A DNA stretch of 64,000 nucleotides from Symsagittifera roscoffensis (lineage: Eukaryota; Xenacoelomorpha; Acoela; Convolutidae), in NCBI RefSeq assembly GCF_963678635.1, contig NC_087065.1, positions 5,789,209 to 5,853,208 on the forward strand, in the 5' to 3' direction. The notes beneath the pieces were generated by a model. The model saw only the letters and a program-made list of their open reading frames with translations, was not told the DNA's origin and made no database searches. Shown here in pieces: positions 44,813-56,402 of the stretch (position 1 is its first letter; each line of letters begins with the position of its first letter). The translations under genes and the position numbers were made by a program.

Positions 44813-45441
44813 AGAATTGCTCACAAATTTTATATACAAGGCGACATTGAAAACGCAACAGCAAACATTTCACGATCTAATTTGGTGATTTTTCTAAAAA
44901 TATTTGTTTGTTCTAATAAAAAGCAACAAAACGTGACAATTTGGTTAAAATTAATTTTTCAAGTTGACTTTTTGGGTTAAAATAACGTAAAAACGAACTA
45001 GGTTTCAACCAATTCCATTCATGGAACTATATTTAGTACATTGTTTCATTTACAATTCTAGCAAAAACTCAACTTTTTAAGGTCAATGAACTCAATAAAA
45101 ATGACAGATTAGCCACACGCGTACCTTTTTGCTTTCGATCAAAAATGGGTTTTCATTGTTAATTTCACGCATAATTTTCTTTCACGCTGATTTTGTGTGA
45201 TTTCACAGTTTCTTCAACAGTTTTGATATTAAGAAAAATTTTCTTGATGGATGGGATTTTGATGGATGCGATTTCTTGATGGATGCGATTTCTTGATGGA
45301 TGCGATTTTAGGTACGCCCAGTATAATTGTTTGATAGTTTAGACTAGGTTTCTGCTTATTTTTTTGAAATAAATGCGATTTTTTTTAAATGTATCTCGCT
45401 CTGAAGTTTAAAAACTGATGTCTTTTGCAACTTAATTTTAC

Positions 45442-45619
45442 CTTTTCTGCCACCATTCGCATCTGGGTTTGAAGTGGCTGAGGTTTTGTTCACCCCTTTG
45501 GCCGCCAGTATTTCGTCTGTTTTGTTCCTGATCTCCTTCGGGGTCAAATCCGAGAACTGGTTCAATCCTGCAGGCCAACTCTGCTCCCCATATTTGAACA
45601 AAAGGTCGTGCAGTTGAAC
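45442..45619 (-). CDS. I29 (cathepsin propeptide) gene exon 2
   Basis: Acceptor TCTCACTTTAG| and donor AGAAAAG|GTAAAA on the minus strand. It begins VQLHDLLFKYGEQSWPAGLN and continues QFSDLTPKEI. It supplies the end of the ERFNIN motif (V64, D68 by predicted numbering) and a perfect GNFD motif (G81, N83, F85, D87), both diagnostic of the I29 inhibitor fold of papain-family propeptides. After it comes a polar segment (ATSNPDANGGRKG) rather than the start of a mature peptidase. Confidence 0.85.
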
Positions 45620-45947
45620 CTAAAGTGAGAAGACGAAAAAATCACGCCCTGTCTTATAAGAAATTCAATTTTGAATTTATCTATTATCGGAACATTTTCT
45701 ATGCCAAAACCATTTTTGTGAACTATTTCATGCTACAAAAATGTTTTTAGTGCGGCTATAGCAAATTGGCTCTAATTGGTAGTCTTAAATTTTTGATTTA
45801 CTTTTAAAAAAAATTGTACTTTGCTCAGCAGTCATTCCTGCCGGCTACGCGTGAGAAGGGGGATAGGGATGTATTGATGGCAAACAAAATAAATCTATAA
45901 TTGATTTCCAAAAAGTATATAATCAATTTGTATAAAATCGGACAAAC

Positions 45948-46136
45948 TTTGAAGAAATTTGTCTCCCACACAATTTTCCTCCACTCCTCTTCGATGTCTG
46001 ACGGGTATGTTTTGTTGAACTGTTTCTTCCAATGCTTCCAAGACTTGTTCAAGTTCTCTTTATGACTACGAGACAAGGAGAACTGGAAAAGAGAGAGGGC
46101 GACCAAGATTGTAATGAAGAGAGAAATTGGGTTCAT
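45948..46136 (-). CDS. I29 (cathepsin propeptide) gene exon 1 with signal peptide
   Basis: ATG at 46136-46134, donor TTCAAA|GTTTGT, 63 codons. Residues 1-22 form a signal peptide (ISLFITILVALSLFQFSLS). Then WKHWKKQFNKTYPSDIEEEW and the ERFNIN-type motif (E49, R53, V56, W57, N60) open the I29 domain, with the conserved W-x2-W and KxY features. In papain-like enzymes this segment blocks the active site; alone it can be a secreted or lysosomal cysteine-protease inhibitor. The catalytic C1 domain was not found in the window. Confidence 0.85.
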
Positions 46137-46259
46137 TGTTGGTGAATTAGGAAAAATATCGGGATCGGTTTCCTCAGATAACTTACAAAGTTGCAGCTTG
46201 GTAAGATTGGTGAAATTGAAAAGTCAATTTGAAGGTCACTCAAAAATCATTATCAGTAC

Positions 46260-48740
46260 ATTAAATAAACTTTTGATATCTTAGTGGCGAACTAAAGTGC
46301 GGTGTCAAGTGTAAAATTCACTTATGACAAAGTTCCTTCGCACACAATTTTTAAAATAATTTTGTGAACCGGGTAGCCAAAATAATTTTTACTGTTTCCT
46401 CAAAAAAAAAGGACCTCAATCAGTGTGATTTATACCACGAATCTTTCGATGTAACTAACAAGTGAAAAACAAAAATTTAATCCCCCACAATACTTGCAAT
46501 AAACAATTAAAACGCAATTTTTAATCACTAAATATCAGCAATTAAGTTTTACGAATCGTCGCTTGTTACAAATTGTCCCTTGTTAGAAATGGAGGGCTCA
46601 CGTACCAGGGTTGTCTTGGAAACCACTGCTAATTATTGATCAAATGTTTTTGGACAGATATAAGCAAAATACTGGTTGCGAAATTGTTTCGTGCCATTTC
46701 CTTTAGTGTTGGAGTGGTCAACCACCTACCAATGTGTAAAACAAAACTCAAATCAGCAGAAAATGAAAGAAAGAAGAATGATCTTTTCTTCTTTTCTCCA
46801 TAATCGTAAATTACAGCATCAAGTACAGCTACGTTAGTGAAGTTAATTGCATTTCCGCACTGACAAATATGGACTAGGATCGATTTTAGTTTGAAAAAAG
46901 TACGTTGATTAAATTTAGATCGGTTTTAGTATGAAAAAAGTACGAAAAATAAATTAAAAAGATGAAGATTGATTTGGATCGATTTGAAATCGATTTAAAT
47001 TGATCTTCAATCTCAGCTAAGAAAATTGGTCCAAATCACTTTTAAATCATTTTAATTGCATTTTTTCCAGTCTGAATTTGTTTTTAATTTTGAAGGGATT
47101 GAAACGGATATAAACCGATTTAAATCGATTTTTTTCATTCGAGATTTATCAGTTTTGAATTTTTATTGCATTTTTCATTGCCTATCAGTTTTCAATTTAC
47201 ATCCATAGCGTATTGTAAAATCTGATTTATGTAGATCATTTTATTGAATTCTACAACATCTGGCACGAGTGTTTATATTGAAAAAAAAAACGAGAATAAA
47301 AAATCCACCTACTTTTTTAAATGGTACGTTTTTTTCGCCGTATTAGCAAAAAATTGATTTTAGTGAATGTGAAAACCCAACCAAATTGAATTAAATCAAC
47401 TTTTTTGACACTTAAGTTGATTTAAAATTTTGTAAATCTATTTAAGTTCGCAAAATGTACATTGTTAATTAATTAACTAGGGCAATTTCTACCGATGCTA
47501 TAGACTGGCCAGATTTCTTTTGATTTGACCCTGTGGTTATTCATGCATAGTTTTTTTCAAAAGCATTATAATAGGGGCATCTTCCAGTAAATGTGAAAAT
47601 GGAAAAATTTAAATTCCTATTCTTTTTAGTTAGGCTTACTGGAGCTGCAAAAAAAATTTAAACAAAAAAAATGAATATATAGCAACAAAAACTATTTTTT
47701 ACTACAATTATCTTTGAACAAGATTTTGAATTTTTTTAATTTTCCTATTTCAGAAGATTTTCTTTGAAGCTCTTTGAGCAGATGAACTGTAAGCTTCCTA
47801 AAACTTTGATAAAAATTTCAATTTAATTTATCTTTGTTTCATTTTTTAATTCAATTGTTTGCTAATCTTAACTTTGGGATAGCGCCAAACTAAAATTCGA
47901 ACTAAAGGTCGCTGCAATCGCCTCAAGTTGATTTATAGAACAAATGTTTCAATGGAATTTTTCACAATCTACAGTTTTTTTCTACTGTCGATTGAATTCT
48001 AATATTTAATTGTGGTAATAAATTTGCATTGAGAAAATTGAGGAGTCCAAATACATCGCTACCAAATTTTTTCTGCAGTCAGTATTAAAGTTAAAATATA
48101 AGCTTGAAAAAACTATGCTCCTCAAAAAACGTGCAAATCAATTTCTATTCGAGTGAAGAAGTTATTTATAGAAGTGCTGATTTCTTAGATGGACCAATAC
48201 CGATAGCCGAAAAACCGAAGTGAGAAATTTTTACTTCTCTCGGATTTCAGATATGAACGCCAAGTTTTTTTTACTTTTCGCAATAAATTTTCCTAATTTT
48301 GATTCTACAGATTATGTTTTGTTCATACGGCGGTTGCTCTTTGTTTTTTTTTACCAAAAACATCTTGCCAATGAATAGCTTTATCGATCATAGAAAGTTG
48401 TTTGGATCAATCATATGGCCCAAGCAATAACCAAGCAGTTGCTATTGTTTCCAAAACTTTGGATTATCGTTCTGATAACTTTCTGCGATTCATGAAAATT
48501 TGCTGTAGCAAAAAAAATGTTTTAAAAAAAATGATGAGCAAGCAGTAGCAATAAAATATCAAGACCATTCGCAGTGATTTGCGTTTTTTCGGAAATAAAA
48601 ATGAAAGAAAGATTAACTGTCATTGATTTGGACGAGTATTCAGTAATGCATTTCTACTTGAATTGTTAAAAAAACTTCGACGAGGTCGTATTGTCTTAAT
48701 CAAAGTTTTAATCACGAGTTTTTTGATCCATTACAGCATG
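46260..48740. other. Intergenic, AT-rich, nothing recognised
   Basis: Only short patches of TTTAAATCGATTT-like sequence (46870-47140) stand out: GATCGATTTTAG-type motifs repeated several times. No gene seen. Confidence 0.35.
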
Positions 48741-48751
48741 CTTACCGCACT

Positions 48752-49453
48752 AAAGTTTCATGGATAATAATCGATTATATTAGGTTTTCATGCTCAGTTC
48801 CACAAAAATTAAAAAAACTTTTTTTAAATCAAATATCAACGAATATAAAAGAAAATTAAAAACAAAATAAAATGTCTGCAATTTTCAAAAGGAGTAGTAT
48901 TTTCACAAACAGACAGTTGCTTTCGATTTAAGGCACGTTTCAGTAGATGATTGCAAAAATAATATTTTTTTAAACTGAGAAAATTCTGAGTGAATTTGTA
49001 AGTTTTTGCTTCAATTTTTTTTTACGATTTTCAATTTCTCAATTTTTGTACATCCTCTGTTATCCAATTTACTTACATCTTTTCCCTCATTTGTTAGGAA
49101 TCCATTAAAACTACCAAACCCCCCCCCCCCTCCCATGGGGATTGGTTACTGAACGAAACCCCCAAAAGTTGTCTTTCCCCAATCCCCCCGTTTGATATCC
49201 CCCTCCCGTAAAATTATATTGAAACTATTGAAAATGGATTTTTATCGATTATATCGCATTATTGTGAAACTTAAAATGGATTATGTTGAAATTAAAAATG
49301 GATTATAATCGACTATATTGCATTAAAATGGACTTTTGAGCATTGAAAAAAAAATCGATACAAGTCCACTAAAAACCCATTTTCATAGTAAGATGGACCA
49401 TGAAAAATGATTATTTTTTTGATCTTTATAACCAATTACTATCCATGAAACTC
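48752..49453. mobile_element. Foldback/MITE element with C/G-rich core
   Basis: Left end GCACTAAAGTTTCATGGATA then ATAATCGATTATA. The right end is ACTATCCATGAAACTCTAGTG, its inverse with few mismatches. The core at 49108-49210 has CCCCCCCCCCTCCC and CCAATCCCCCCG. Near the ends TTTTCATG and CCATGAAAA also pair. Same family as 33741-34169. The first bases read CACTA, but no 2-3 bp duplication is seen, so the superfamily is open. Confidence 0.6.
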
Positions 49454-49459
49454 TAGTGT

Positions 49460-51020
49460 GTATTGTTTGTCTAATCCATGATCCCACAGAAAGATTCGGA
49501 CTTTCGAAAAAGTGTGGATGCTATCGACAAAAAGAAAGGTTGTTACTGTTGAAAAAAGCTCCCAAATTGAATTGTTTTATCAATCTTAAAAACATAACGA
49601 CAAGGAGATTTGTGTTGAGACTTCATCAAAAAGTAAGATAAAAAACCTTCATCTTTCCCTCTATTTTCGCTTTCTAATTTTCCAACGTTTTTTTCCTTGC
49701 TGTAAAAATATTTGTAGACCCTCATTAAATCTGTACCAACGAGAACCTCTGTGAATCCATTTTTTTTTACTTGGGTTGACCTTCATAGACCGAAAGTGCT
49801 AATCACAAAAATACATTAATTAAGTCTGTTAAAAATCATAATCATACAATTTTCATACATTTTGTCAAAAAGAAGTCATCAAATTTTCTCTTGTTTTGGC
49901 AAAACGTTCAGTGTATTGTCATTAATAAAAAACAAACTTTTTTTCAACCAAAAAATGCTGGTCATACAATTTTCATAAATTTTTTTCAGCAGGTTCGAAG
50001 TTGCCCCAAAAAATTTCACAGTTTTTTCAATGCGCAAATTTTTCAACCGCAAAACGAAAATTATTATTTGCGTTTTAAAATTTTTTTTTTCTCAGAATAA
50101 CTTTTTTCAAAAAAACTTAAAGCGCCTATCTATGTTGTATGGCATTTATTTGTATGCCGTAATCAATGCATGATTAATTAAATTACAAATTTTCCAAAAA
50201 AAAAACTTTGCCATAGTTTAAAAGTTTGATACTGTGATTATTTCATTTGTTTACAACAAAACTAAGACATTTTAGGCCGTTTCCGGTGCACTGTAATTGC
50301 CAGACGGTCAAACTTTTCTTGACTTTTTTTGAGTAATCAAGGTCTTTGCCACTTGGATTCTAAAAAGTATGAGTTTTGCTAACAGTTCGCAATTCTTTAT
50401 CCATGTTCACTGCTGGTTTATAATAAATATGCATTTTGCGCAAACATCGGAATCTGCAGTCTTTTACTTTTTAGTTTTTAATATAAAGATTGAACAAACT
50501 TGATGGTTACTTTAAAAAAAGATTTTCAATTTAGAACTCTAATTTTCAAGTTTTTGAAAGTTTTCAAAAACGATGCATATGATTTTTAGAACACTTGGTT
50601 AGAATACATTATTTAGAATACACTTTTAGAATACATTATTTAGCTGTGAGATTTTGGTTAATTATCTGCTAGAAATTAGAAAAAAATACAGAACGTACTG
50701 AACATTAAAATATATATATATATTTATTTTTTTGTAGAATAAAAAAATTTCTTGCTTATGTCTCCCGAACTTCATTCACCTTCCACTTTTTTCTATCTCC
50801 TCCTTGTACAGCAACCGCTCATTTTCCCATAATTAGTTTACGTTTCATTGTGCTTAATGTTACAACGTGATATATGTACAACTTGAAGTTTGCGTCATAA
50901 TGAATAAATGGTACTCAAAATTGTACAACTGATCCAATTTCATCCCTTGCATAGTTGAAAACATAATGCTCTGCTTGGTTAATATCTATCATTGGTTTCA
51001 TCTAAAATTACAAAATTATA
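49460..51020. other. Intergenic, AT-rich, nothing recognised
   Basis: No convincing exons or repeats. A short TA run lies near 50712-50725. This region probably includes the 3' UTR of the secreted-protein gene. Confidence 0.35.
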
Positions 51021-51025
51021 AACTT

Positions 51026-51312
51026 TTAATTCCCATTCCCACTGAGCAAGTCAAGGTCTCCCTTCAAAGTATGCAAGTTAGTCTCCATTTGCTTCAGAAG
51101 ACTGAACAAATTGTTCGAAGCTCGAGCCAGATTGAGTTCGCCTCTTTTGTGGTTCATTGAGTTATTATGAAGCCCCTTCAAATAAATGAAGACAATTTTA
51201 ATTGCAAATTTATCCTGCATGGATTGTAAACACTGACAAGCCAAAGAGCAGCTCATTTGCGATAACTGTTTTAGCCAAACATTTTTCGCGCCAACGCATG
51301 CTTTTTTAAGGG
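51026..51312 (-). CDS. Last exon of a small secreted protein
   Basis: Acceptor CACTATGAACTCAG| on the minus strand, then 95 codons to TAA. It reads LKKACVGAKNVWLKQLSQ, MSCSLACQCLQSMQ and on to LLKQMETNLHTLKGDLDLLS. Four cysteines and long amphipathic heptad-like stretches suggest a small helical, disulfide-bonded secreted protein. The first two bases complete a codon, requiring one leftover base; exon 53767-53818 provides exactly that. No family recognised. Confidence 0.6.
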
Positions 51313-51691
51313 CTGAGTTCATAGTGGGGATAAACTTTTACAAAAACGCAATTTTTGCATTGGAAACCTTTCAAAAAAACCTAAAAACGGCAATTTTAGG
51401 CTCCTAAAGCCCCTGCGGCACGCGTGCAAACTTTAACAAGTAACTTAGTTGACTTTGTCCAATTCCTACAAAAATTCACGCATATGGACTGATTAGGCGA
51501 TGAGAAGTATATTTGGTTTTCAAGCTTAACCTTGTTCAACCCCTCGTTACACCATGAAACTGATGATTATGCGAGATCGGGGGCATAGTGGGGGGGGGGG
51601 GGGTTTGGCGAAAATGATGTTCACGAGGAGAAGCTAATAGACAACGTTTCTCTGATAGGAAGGGGGAGGAAAGAACGGAAAGCACCTACAC

Positions 51692-51811
51692 CTTTTGATG
51701 GCCAGTTCTGCTCAACCGATTTTGTAGTTTCCCAGAAAGTTTGTTTAAGTTCAAACTATGCGTCTCGCCGAACAAAGCAATTAAAGCAATTGAAAATAAA
51801 AATAATTTCAT
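51692..51811 (-). CDS. Secreted protein gene exon 1, copy 1
   Basis: ATG at 51811, 40 codons, donor CATCAAAAG|GTGTAG. The first 19 or so residues (MKLFLFSIALIALFGETHS) are a signal peptide, followed by LNLNKLSGKLQNRLSRTGH. Ends in phase 0. The next exon in this copy is disrupted, so this first exon may be unused or may splice elsewhere. Confidence 0.65.
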
Positions 51812-52679
51812 TTTGACTCCAAAAGAAGTCAATTGTACACAAAATCAGAATCGTTTTATGATGAAGCACCAATTTTGCGGGAATTCTGATTAAATCATCC
51901 GAAACATGCATCCTTACTAATGAAAACGCCAGAAATTTTTATGATAAATAAATAGCTGCAAGATTTTGTTGTGGCTATGTAACAAGAACAAAAGATGCCA
52001 TCCACAATTTTTGGTTAAAAAATTTTATCTAAACATTCATTAACCAGATACAGGGTGTTTCTGAGCAAGTCGTTGTTTTATAAACTCTATTTCTCTGAAC
52101 GTATTCAAGGTTGATAGTTGAATTTCTGTACAAGGAGAGAAAAGGAACTTTTTTTATTAATATTAGTGTTCGGACAATTATAAAAAGAAAAAAACTGGTT
52201 TTGCGAAAACTTTTGCATTCTAAGCGTAGAGTAGTTTTAATATGTTACATTGAAGTATTTAAAACGTATCAATAAAAATGGAAAGGTTCGTTTTAAATTT
52301 TCCGCTTTTATTCAATAGCAAGCTTTTGTTTCATTTTTTGATATGAAACCATTGTAAAAGTATACAAGCTAAACAAACCTAAGCATTCAAAAAGGTTGAA
52401 TAATTTAAGAACCATTACTTGATTGGAAATTTTTGCCGATGGATTGATCAGGTATTTTTTTGATTCATCAGATATTGTTTTATGGATTTAGGTAGCTTTT
52501 CATTTTTTTAAACCCTTCTTCTGTTTTAACCAATCCATCTCAGGCTACCAAATATACATCGAAACAAATAGTAAGATCAATCGATATCAATATGAAAAAA
52601 AGTTAATGAACCGAAAAACTGAGTTTTGAGCTGATCTGTTTTGAAAATTGTAATTCTATTTATTATTAAAGATTATTTT

Positions 52680-53255
52680 GTTTTCAGTCAAATTTACTTG
52701 CTCAAGCCTTTTAACTCCCAAAGCTAACCCAATTTTTTTAAAGAAAAATGCGTTTAATTTTTTTTCACAAAAAAATGAGTTTTGTACTACGAGGCCAAAC
52801 TGTGCACTGAATAGGCTCACAATTTTTTTTTTTATGTTCCTGGATTCCAGACACAATTCTTTAAACATGTTAAAAAATTGTCGGCGCAATCAAAGAAAAA
52901 GAAAGAACAAAAGAAGAACAAAGGGAGCGTCCTTGTTGCGGAATCAGCTTAAAATTTACAAAATATCTACTTTGGCCTTGTAATGTGCTAACTTAAAGCA
53001 ATTTTACAGATTTTTCTGCGGATAACGACACGTAACAAAATTCGAATTCAATTTAGAATTTTGAAAAAAAAATCTACTACTGCTGCAGGACAAAAACAGA
53101 GACAGTATACACATTACCGTAACAGTACTGTTTCAGTACTGCAACAAAACTGATTTTCTTCCCCTGGTTTTGCTCTGAAAAAGTAATGCATAGACGTTAA
53201 CACTGGTTTAATTCTGAAACAGTACTGATTATTACTGGCAGAACAATCCGGGAAT
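52680..53255 (+). repeat. CAGTACTG dispersed family
   Basis: GCTCAAGCCTTTTAACTCCC, CAAAGCTAACCCA, GTAACAGTACTGTTTCAG and CAGTACTGATTATTACTGGC in order, as at 44275-44812. This lies inside duplication copy 1. Confidence 0.6.
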
Positions 53256-53766
53256 CACTGGAAACAAGAAAATTTTTAACCTTTTTTACGGATCTCGGTT
53301 GAAGTTTTTTAAATTTAGGCCACTTAATTTTGGATGTGTCTTCCAATTATTTTTGCCTGGGCGTTGTCGTCACTGCAGTAAAAAACGTAAATTAAAATAG
53401 AATACTTATTTTTAACAATCTAGCATAAATTAATTATCCATAAAAAGGATATATAAAACTTCTACAGAAAGCAATATTAGGAAAAGTAGTTTGGTTAAGA
53501 TATTTCAGCGGCCAAATTAGATGAAGTTGATTTCAATTCGGGTCGTTTTTTTATTTGGCCCGATAAACAATTTCTCGAAAATTGAAAATGGAAATGAAAA
53601 AAAAACATCATCTACAAAATTGCCCATTCAAATAGAGTCTCGCAATTGATTAAAATTTCCGATTGAATTTGTCCGATTCCTATAAAAATTTGCGCATGTG
53701 GACTGATCAGGCCATGAAAAGTATATATGGGTTTCAAACTTAACCTTGTTCAACCCCTCGTTACAC

Positions 53767-53818
53767 CAGATGGGGGGATCAACTTCTCGATCAACTTTGA
53801 AAATGCGATGTTTGTACA
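53767..53818 (-). CDS. Secreted protein gene exon 2, copy 2 only
   Basis: Acceptor TTCGTCAAACAG| and donor CATCTG|GTGTAA on the minus strand. In phase with exon 1 it reads CTNIAFSKLIEKLIPPS and leaves one G. That G plus CC of exon 51312 gives Ala, so exon 1 (54029), this exon and 51312-51026 form a continuous ~152-residue protein. The exon is 52 bp and was found from phase logic, so a transcript is needed. Confidence 0.5.
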
Positions 53819-53909
53819 CTGTTTGACGAAAATGATGTTCACGAGGAGAAGCTAATAGACAACGTTTGTCTTATCGGAAGGGGGAGGAAAGAACGGAAAG
53901 CACCTACAC

Positions 53910-54029
53910 CTTTTGATGGCCAGTTCTGCTCAACCGATTTTGTAGTTTTCCAGAAAGTTTGTTTAAGTTCAAACTATGCGTCTTGCCGAACAAAGCAATT
54001 AAAGCAATTAAAAATAAAAATAATTTCAT
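53910..54029 (-). CDS. Secreted protein gene exon 1, copy 2
   Basis: Same structure as 51692-51811, with signal peptide MKLFLFLIALIALFGKTHS and identical donor. In this copy exon 2 is intact (53767-53818), so it is the better candidate for the true start of the transcript that ends at 51026. Confidence 0.65.
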
Positions 54030-54899
54030 TTTGACTCTAAAAGAAGTCAATTGTACACAAAATCAGAATCGTTTTATGATGAAGCACCAATTTTGCGGGA
54101 ATTCTGATTAAATCATCCGAAACATGCATCCTTACTAATGAAAACACCAGAAATTTTTATGATAAATAAATAGCTGCAAGACTTTGTTGTGGCTATGTAA
54201 CAAGAACAAAAGATGCCATCCACAATTTTTGGTTAAAAAATTTTATCTAAACATTCATTAACCAGATACAGGGTGTTTCTGAGCAAATCGTTGTTTTATA
54301 AACTCTATTTCTCTGAACGTATTCAAGGTTGATAGTTGAATTTCTGTACAAGGAGAGAAAAGGAACTTTTTTTATTAATATTAGTGTTCGGACAATCATA
54401 AATAGAAAAAAAACTGGTTTTGCGAAAACTTTTGCATTCTAAGCGTAGAGTAGTTTTATTATGTTACATTGAAGTATTTAAAACGTATCAATAAAAATGG
54501 AAAAGTTCGTTTTAAATTTTCCGCTTTTATTCAATAGCAAGCTTTTGTTTCATTTTTTGATAAGAAACCATTGTTAAAGTATACAAGCTAAACAAACCTA
54601 AGCATTCAAAAAGGTTGAATAATTTAAGAACCATTACTTGATTGGAAATTTCTGCCGATGGATTGATCAGGTATTTTTTTGATTGATCAGATATTGTTTT
54701 ATGGATTTAGGTAGCTTTTCTATTTTTTAAACCCTTCTTCTGTTTTAACCAATCCATCTCAGGCTACCAAATATACATCGAAACAAATAGTAAGATCAAT
54801 CGATATCAATATGAAAAAAAGTTAATGAACCGAAAAACTGAGTTTTGAGCTGATCTGTTATGAAAATTGTAATTCTATTTATTATTAAAGATTATTTTG

Positions 54900-55475
54900 T
54901 TTTCAGTCAAATTTACTTGCTCAAGCCTTTTAACTCCCAAAGCTAACCCAATTTTTTTAAAGAAAAATGCGTTTAATTTTTTTCCACAAAAAAATGAGTT
55001 TTGTACTACGAGGCCAAACTGTGCACTGAATAGGCTCACAATTTTTTTTTTTATGTTCCTGGATTCCAGACACAATTCTTTAAACATGTTAAAAAATTGT
55101 CGGCGCAATCAAAGAAAAAGAAAGAACAAAAGAAGAACAAAGGGAGCGTCCTTGTTGCGGAATCAGCTTAAAATTTACAAAATATCCATTTTGGCCTTGT
55201 AATGTGCTAACTTAAAGCAATTTTACAGATTTTTCTGCGGATAACGACACGTAACAAAAATTCGAATTCAATTTAGAATTTTGAAAAAAAAATCTACTAC
55301 TGCTGCAGGACAAAAACAGAGACAGTATACACATTACCGTAACAGTACTGTTTCAGTACTGCAACAAAACTGATTTTCTTCCCCTGGTTTTGCTCTGAAA
55401 AAGTAATGCATAGACGTTAACACTGGTTTAATTCTGAAACAGTACTGATTATTACTGGCAGAACAATCCGGGAAT
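54900..55475 (+). repeat. CAGTACTG dispersed family
   Basis: The copy-2 counterpart of 52680-53255, nearly identical. Confidence 0.6.
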
Positions 55476-56008
55476 CACTGGAAACAAGAAAATTTTTAAC
55501 CTTTTTTACGGATCTCGGTTGAAGTTTTTTAAATTTAGGCCACTTAATTTTGGATGTGTCTTCCAATTATTTTTGCCTGGGCGTTGTCGTCACTGCAGTA
55601 AAAAACGTAAATTAAAATAGAATACTTATTTTTAACAATCTAGCATAAATTAATTATCCATAAAAAGGATATATAAAACTTCTACAGAAAGCAATATTAG
55701 GAAAAGTAGTTTGGTTAAGATATTTCAGCGGCCAAATTAGATGAAGTTGATTTCAATTCGGGTCGTTTTTTTATTTGGCCCGATAAACAATTTCTCGAAA
55801 ATTGAAAATGGAAATGAAAAAAAAAACATCATCAACAAAATTGCCCATTCAAATAGAGTCTCGCAATTGATTAAAATGCGGCCTCGTTAATAATATTTCG
55901 ATTCTGGGCTGAATAGATTTTAAAAAATATGCAGCCCCGCTCTCTCCTCGTAACACCTTCCAGAAATTCCTCTATTTCGTTGGAAGCTATCTATCTCTAT
56001 ATCTTGTT

Positions 56009-56110
56009 CTATAGAGTCTCGTAAGGAATCCCAGTGCGACGTTGTCTTTTGTGAAGCAGCTCTGCCGAGAGGCCTAGCACAGCTCCGATACAAGAGAGAG
56101 CACCCATCGC
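56009..56110 (-). CDS. SLC16-like carrier, last exon
   Basis: Acceptor CCATTGTTTCAG| on the minus strand, in phase with the previous exon. Reads AMGALSCIGAVLGLSAELL, the final membrane helix, then a basic tail HKRQRRTGIPYETL and TAG (56011-56009). A basic C-terminal cytosolic tail is usual in this family. Confidence 0.85.
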   Translation of the reverse strand, partial: AMGALSCIGAVLGLSAELLHKRQRRTGIPYETL

Positions 56111-56402
56111 CTGAAACAATGGGGGAGTTGGCACAAAATTACTGTAGAAAAACAAAAACATTTATGCAACTTCGGCCAGTTTTGATAATGAAGGCGGCAA
56201 AATTGGATTCGATTTGGAAAATTTTTGAAACCGAGAGATCCAAACTTTGGTACCATTTTTGAGCTCTCCCATTTTGTCCCGTCAGCAAATAACATTTTCA
56301 CATCTTGAAAGTAAAATTACAGTGTGGAAGGCTACAACGATTGTTTGACACAATAGGCTTGGGGTGACGGGGGGAGGGGCTTAGTGGAATTGTAAAGTCA
56401 CT

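Larger units (their letters stand above)
42900..45430. other. Intron/repeats between I29 exons
   Basis: AT-rich. It holds CAGTACTG-family fragments (below) and no recognisable peptidase C1 exon: no coding for the catalytic Cys or His regions was found on the minus strand. Confidence 0.4.
51440..53657. repeat. 2.2-kb tandem duplication, copy 1
   Basis: Near-identical to 53658-55878 with an offset of about 2218 bp. It contains exon 1 of the secreted gene and a CAGTACTG-family element. The part matching exon 2 of copy 2 is replaced by a C/G-run sequence (51556-51605). The short ORFs at 52656-52983 lie in the repeat, not in a gene. Confidence 0.9.
53658..55878. repeat. 2.2-kb tandem duplication, copy 2
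   Basis: Second copy; both copies end at TCGCAATTGATTAAAAT. Only a few percent of bases differ, so the duplication is recent. Confidence 0.9.

Noticed and set aside
52656-55202. ORFs of 77 and 101 codons present twice
   Set aside because: They lie in the CAGTACTG-family element within the two duplication copies and overlap each other on opposite strands; conservation is due to the recent duplication.
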